Assembly (NCBI RefSeq): GCF_014784055.1
Contig: NZ_CP061813.1
Coordinates: 2,986,001 to 3,050,000 of the forward strand
Origin: Polaribacter haliotis
GTDB lineage: Bacteria > Bacteroidota > Bacteroidia > Flavobacteriales > Flavobacteriaceae
DNA length: 64,000 nt
Reading direction: 5' to 3'
A program made the translations under genes and the position numbers. A model generated the notes under the pieces. The model searched no databases, had not been told where the DNA came from, and saw only the letters and a program-made list of their open reading frames with translations. Positions 60,447-64,000 of the stretch are shown in pieces (the stretch's first letter is position 1; each line of letters starts with the position of its first letter).

Positions 60447-61343
60447 ATGTCTATAAAAGTTTCTTCAGTTTCCAAAATTTATAAAACTCAAAAAGCGTTA
60501 AATTCTATTTCTTTTTCTGCTGAAAAAGGACAAATAATCGGTTTTTTAGGGCCAAATGGGGCAGGGAAATCAACCATGATGAAAATTTTAACCGGTTTTA
60601 TAAAACCTAATGAAGGAGAGGTTTTTGTGGATGAAATAGATGTTTTACAAAACCCACTAGAAGCACAAAAAACTATTGGGTATTTACCAGAACATAATCC
60701 TTTATATGCAGATATGTATGTGCGTGAATATTTGCAATTTCAAGCAAGTATTTTTAAAGTTGATAAAAGCGAAATAGAAATTTGTATAGAAAAAGTAGGT
60801 TTAACTACAGAGGCTCACAAGAAAATTAATCAGCTTTCTAAAGGATATCAGCAAAGAGTAGGTTTAGCAGCTGCTATTTTACACAACCCAAATGTTTTAA
60901 TTTTAGACGAACCCACAACTGGTTTAGATCCAAATCAATTAGTAGAGATTAGAGAACTAATTAAAGAATTAGGGAAAGATAAAACTGTATTGTTTTCTAC
61001 ACATATTATGCAAGAAGTAGAAGCAGTTTGCGATCGAGTAATTATTATAAAAAACGGAAAACTTTTAGTTGATAAACCACTACAAGAACTTAAAAAAGAC
61101 AATCTCCAAAATATAGAAGTTACGTTTGATTATAAGATAGAGGAACAGTTTATCCAAAAATTACCTAACATTGTTTCTTACAAAAACAATTACGATAATA
61201 CTTGGTATATTACTTTTAAAAGCAAAGAAGATATGCGTCCGAAAATTTTTGATTTCGCTCAAGAAAACGGATTAAAAATCCTTGGATTAAATGGTTACAA
61301 TAAAAATTTAGAAACTCTTTTTAGAGAGGTAACCTCTAATTAA
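60447..61343 (+). CDS. gldA: Gliding-motility ABC transporter ATP-binding protein GldA
   Basis: A 298-residue ABC ATPase. Walker A GPNGAGKS is at 35-42, the signature LSKGYQQRVGLAAAILHNP lies near 133-151, and Walker B VLILDEPTTGLDP follows. Overall sequence (SIKVSSVSKIYKTQKALNSISFS at the start) fits GldA, which with GldF and GldG forms an ABC complex needed for gliding. GldFG are not in the window. Its 3' end overlaps the convergent HAD gene by eight bases. Confidence 0.87.
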   Translation: MSIKVSSVSKIYKTQKALNSISFSAEKGQIIGFLGPNGAGKSTMMKILTGFIKPNEGEVFVDEIDVLQNPLEAQKTIGYLPEHNPLYADMYVREYLQFQASIFKVDKSEIEICIEKVGLTTEAHKKINQLSKGYQQRVGLAAAILHNPNVLILDEPTTGLDPNQLVEIRELIKELGKDKTVLFSTHIMQEVEAVCDRVIIIKNGKLLVDKPLQELKKDNLQNIEVTFDYKIEEQFIQKLPNIVSYKNNYDNTWYITFKSKEDMRPKIFDFAQENGLKILGLNGYNKNLETLFREVTSN

Positions 61344-61989
61344 GAGCATTCAAATATTTGTAAGCTTCTAACAAAGTAGGAAAAACCATTTTACTTCCAG
61401 CTTCTTTCAATTCTTCTTCAGAAAACTGCGTTAAAATTCCAACAGGAATCATTCCTGCTAATTTAGCTGCAGTTGTTCCTGCTAAACTATCCTCAAAAAC
61501 CCAAATGTGTTTAAAATCATTTTCATTAAACCCTAAAGCATTTGCTAAAGTAATATATGCTTCAGGAGCAGGTTTTGGTTTTTCGTAATCCTGAACTCCA
61601 AAAACAATAGAAAAATTCAAATTTAATTTCTCTACACTATTCTTTAAAAATTGTTTGGTGGCGTTACTTGCAATTCCGTAATTGATGTTTTTTTTAGTTA
61701 AGAAATCTGTGCATTCATGAACACCAGGTAACAATTTCGGAGTTTTAAAATAAATATCTAAATGTTTGTCTTTTAAAAAAAATAAATCTTCAGTTTGAGC
61801 TTCTTTACCAATAACACTACAAAAATAATTAGCAATAATCATTGGCGATTTTCCTGCATAACTTGGAGGAAAAGGTGCAATTTGTTCATTAAACAACTCT
61901 CTAAATGCAGATTCCCAAGCAGCATTATGACTTTCCTTACTATCTACAACAACTCCATCAAAATCAAACAAAACACCTTTTGGTAACAT
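61336..61989 (-). CDS. HAD-family hydrolase (beta-phosphoglucomutase-like)
   Basis: A 217-residue phosphatase/phosphomutase. Motif I FDFDGVVVDS starts at residue 8, motif II IASNATKQFL, motif III with KPKPAPEAY, and motif IV VFEDSLAGTTAAKLAGM. A helical cap domain lies between I and II, as in the PGM-like branch. The substrate is unknown, probably a sugar phosphate. It shares an overlapping 3' end with gldA and starts six bases after the FAD oxidoreductase gene. Confidence 0.92.
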   Translation of the reverse strand: MLPKGVLFDFDGVVVDSKESHNAAWESAFRELFNEQIAPFPPSYAGKSPMIIANYFCSVIGKEAQTEDLFFLKDKHLDIYFKTPKLLPGVHECTDFLTKKNINYGIASNATKQFLKNSVEKLNLNFSIVFGVQDYEKPKPAPEAYITLANALGFNENDFKHIWVFEDSLAGTTAAKLAGMIPVGILTQFSEEELKEAGSKMVFPTLLEAYKYLNALN

Positions 61990-61995
61990 AAAAAA

Positions 61996-63303
61996 TTATT
62001 TTTTTTCGTTAAACAATTCAGTCAAATACGGATTTAAAAATTTATTGGTTGGATCCATTTCTTGTCTTAAAACTTTAAAATCTTCCCATTTGTCGTAAAT
62101 TTTAGAAAATGCTGTATCTTTTGCTGTAAATCGTTTTCCCCAATGTGGTTTTCCACCATGTTTTAAGAAAATGATTTCAATGGTTTTAAAAGCTTCATAC
62201 GTATCTGCAGTTGCAGCATTTCTGGAAACGCAACCAATTGTAACAATGTCTTTCTTGTAAGCGTAACTTAACCAAGATTTATCTTTGTACACAAAACGAA
62301 TATCCATAGGAATATGAATAAATGATTTATTGCTCCACTTATTAATTTCGGTTTTTAGCTCTTCAAAAACTTCCGTAAATTTATCTAATCCGATAGTCCA
62401 TTCTGCCAATTCTAAAGTAGAACCTCTCGATTTTGTAACAGTTGCTTGGTATAAAGAACCTTTGTATTCTTTTTTAGAACTGAAAAAACCTTTGTACAAA
62501 AGTTTGTTTGCAATGGAAGTAATCCAAGGAAAAATATGTGTGTATTTATATAAAATTTTTGAAGCTTTTCTTCGGTGTTTTAAATAATCAGGACCTAAAT
62601 CTTCTTTAATTTCTGTTTCTGAATCAATTTTATCCCCTGTAATTACATACCCTTTATCTGTATGAGGCAACCATAGAATTCTTAAAAAATCGTGTTTTTT
62701 TAATCTTTCTTTAATTTTTGGCAACCATTCAGTATCATTTTCTGGCCCTTCTTTTACGTGTAACGTATAAATAGGTTCACATTTAAAAGTGATGGTAGAC
62801 ATAACACCTAAAGCACCCAAAGAAACACGAACAGCGTTTATTAATTCGTCTCCATCTTCAATTTTCTTCAAAGAACCATCAGCTAAAACCAATGTGCAAG
62901 AAGTCATGTATTCGCACAATAATTTTCCACTTGTGCCATGAGTTCCTGTGGCTAAAGCTCCACCAATTGTAATTGTATTAATATCTGGCAAACAAGGAAT
63001 ACACCAACCTTTTGCCTCTACAGCATCTATTAAATCACCTAAAATCAATCCAGATTGCACTGTAATTGTGTGTTCAGCATCATTATAAGATAAAATTTTA
63101 TTGTAGGTAGTAATATCAATTAAGTTTTCTAAACCAGCAGCAATATCTGCAGACGATTGCTTGCTTCCAAAAAACCGGACTTTATCGCTTTTTGCAATAA
63201 TTTCTTGCAATTCTTGCTCTGTAGTAACTTTATAAAGAGATTTGTATTTGTAGGTTAGATTTTCGTTCCAACTTGTCCAAACACCATTTTTTTCTTGTTT
63301 CAT
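61996..63303 (-). CDS. FAD-linked oxidoreductase, aldonolactone-oxidase type
   Basis: A 435-residue FAD-binding_4/ALO protein. The PP-loop FAD region is KVRFFGSKQSSADIA (41-55) and TITIGGALATGTHGTSGK. The C-terminal ALO domain ends with HWGKRFTAKDTAFSKIYDKWEDFKVLRQEMDPTNKFLNPYL. In alditol and gulonolactone oxidases the first loop reads GSGHS, with the histidine linked covalently to FAD; here Gln49 occupies that place, so flavin should be bound non-covalently. Substrate unknown, likely a sugar alcohol or lactone. It precedes the HAD gene by six bases; the pair may share a sugar pathway. Confidence 0.88.
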   Translation of the reverse strand: MKQEKNGVWTSWNENLTYKYKSLYKVTTEQELQEIIAKSDKVRFFGSKQSSADIAAGLENLIDITTYNKILSYNDAEHTITVQSGLILGDLIDAVEAKGWCIPCLPDINTITIGGALATGTHGTSGKLLCEYMTSCTLVLADGSLKKIEDGDELINAVRVSLGALGVMSTITFKCEPIYTLHVKEGPENDTEWLPKIKERLKKHDFLRILWLPHTDKGYVITGDKIDSETEIKEDLGPDYLKHRRKASKILYKYTHIFPWITSIANKLLYKGFFSSKKEYKGSLYQATVTKSRGSTLELAEWTIGLDKFTEVFEELKTEINKWSNKSFIHIPMDIRFVYKDKSWLSYAYKKDIVTIGCVSRNAATADTYEAFKTIEIIFLKHGGKPHWGKRFTAKDTAFSKIYDKWEDFKVLRQEMDPTNKFLNPYLTELFNEKK

Positions 63304-63442
63304 TATTTTAAATAGGCTACAAAAATAAGGCTTAATTGATATTTAGAAAACAATCTTTTTATTTATGGACTATTAAGAATGAATATAGTTTGAGATTATT
63401 TTAAAATCAAATAAAAAATTTTGCAATCAAAGTAAATTTCAA

Positions 63443-63799
63443 TTAGCTCTTATATTTTTCTCTAAACCACACTTTTTTCCATACTCTTTTTAATATTAAA
63501 AAAGTTACATATTCAGAATGACTATCAACATCTATCGACTTATTTATTCTTAAGGCTTCTTCAGAAACATCAACTCTATATAAAAGAGCGTTATATGTAT
63601 TAGAATCATATATCAATAAATCTTTTACAGCTTTGTTAAGAGTTGTTTTTAAATCTATAGGATTACTATCTTCAGAAAGATGAAAATTAAAATTTGCTAA
63701 ATTGAAATCTTTATTCAACTGTTTTATGAGTTTGATATATAACTTGTGTTTATTAGAATACTCTAATAAATCTAAACTATTTTCATAATTAGTTAGCAT
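63443..63799 (-). CDS. Small hypothetical protein behind dnaE
   Basis: A 118-residue soluble protein without signal or membrane helix (…LIKQLNKDFNLANFNFHLSEDSNPIDLKTTLNKAVKDLLIYDSNTYNALLYRVDVSEEAL…). I do not recognise it. The ATG lies one base after the dnaE stop, so translation is coupled to it. Its VDVSEEALRINKSIDV and YVTFLILKRVWKKVWFREKY parts look like a conserved compact helical domain. A partner of replication or a stray downstream gene are both possible. Confidence 0.8.
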   Translation of the reverse strand: MLTNYENSLDLLEYSNKHKLYIKLIKQLNKDFNLANFNFHLSEDSNPIDLKTTLNKAVKDLLIYDSNTYNALLYRVDVSEEALRINKSIDVDSHSEYVTFLILKRVWKKVWFREKYKS

Positions 63800-63800
63800 T

Positions 63801-64000
63801 TTAATTCAACTTAAATTGAATTTGCTGACTCTCCAAAGTCGCCAACAATTCATTTGTTATATGAATTTTTGTATTCCTACTTGGCAAACTCACTTCTAAT
63901 TTTTCTTTTTCGTCCCAAACTGTAAAATTTAAACCTTGTTTTCCTGGCGAATTTTTTAAAATGGATTCTAAATTTAGAATTGTTTTTGCATTGATTTCTT
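63801..64000 (-). CDS. dnaE: DNA polymerase III alpha subunit, C-terminal end only
   Basis: The last 66 codons, running in from the right edge to a TAA at 63801-63803. The residues (…LNLESILKNSPGKQGLNFTVWDEKEKLEVSLPSRNTKIHITNELLATLESQQIQFKLN) match the C-terminal OB/tail region of flavobacterial DnaE, where a GKQGL-type turn and SLPSRNTKI are recognisable. DnaE is the replicative polymerase. The frame and ending are clear, but identity rests on only this short piece. Confidence 0.78.
   Translation of the reverse strand, partial: EINAKTILNLESILKNSPGKQGLNFTVWDEKEKLEVSLPSRNTKIHITNELLATLESQQIQFKLN

Overview
The window is AT-rich chromosomal DNA from a member of the Bacteroidota, almost certainly a marine-type Flavobacteriaceae of the Polaribacter/Tenacibaculum kind. 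The evidence is a gliding-motility GldA ATPase, a LamG protein with a C-terminal tail like type IX secretion cargo, two GLPGLI proteins, carboxypeptidase-regulatory-domain envelope proteins, promoters of the TAnnTTTG type rather than the sigma-70 type of Proteobacteria, and several families of short intergenic repeats. No phage, transposase, CRISPR array, rRNA or tRNA was found.

Layout. 1-5041 is a minus-strand hexuronate operon (uronate isomerase, three-part TRAP transporter, tagaturonate reductase running off the left edge) with a LacI-type operator at its promoter. 5042-5635 has no gene apart from that control region and a terminator. 5636-23100 is a long, mostly housekeeping minus-strand block: GH3 beta-glucosidase, YifB ATPase, PEP carboxylase, a DsbD/TlpA thiol-redox pair, TilS, an alpha/beta hydrolase, PabB, an outer-membrane protein and dihydrolipoyl dehydrogenase. 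23235-33214 holds a haem-binding protein, a glycosyltransferase, an envelope protein, an M3 peptidase, the secreted LamG protein, purE-purK and an unusual Rieske-like lipoprotein that lacks both iron-binding histidines.

33407-45786 carries greA, a HIT protein, an orphan histidine kinase, a flavin reductase, DUF3127, DUF1456 and VTT-domain proteins, aat, a glyoxalase-like/AraC pair, an ECF sigma/anti-sigma/DUF4097 operon, mscL, and overlapping tdk-alr. 45888-51309 has a conserved unknown, a second glycosyltransferase, an ArsC/Spx-like protein, DinB, a Na+/H+ antiporter and a Cys/Met-metabolism PLP enzyme. 51450-64000 has a deoxynucleoside kinase, a two-component system divergent from a small secreted protein/GLPGLI/GLPGLI/TonB-receptor-like operon, an unknown eight-helix membrane protein, gldA, a HAD phosphatase, an FAD-linked oxidoreductase and the 3' end of dnaE with a small gene one base behind it.

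The most promising lead is 52128-59482. An OmpR-type regulator and its kinase face an envelope operon across an intergenic region with three perfect CGTTAAC boxes spaced exactly ten bases apart, between two promoter-like -7 elements. This reads as a self-contained, autoregulated envelope sensing and remodelling module whose GLPGLI components have no known biochemical role. The other main observation is a rich set of intergenic hairpin repeats, including one family seen in three divergent copies and an exact-length 86-bp tandem pair. Several starts were moved from the longest reading frame to an internal ATG because of signal peptides, gene overlaps or a terminator, and three genes appear to start with UUG.
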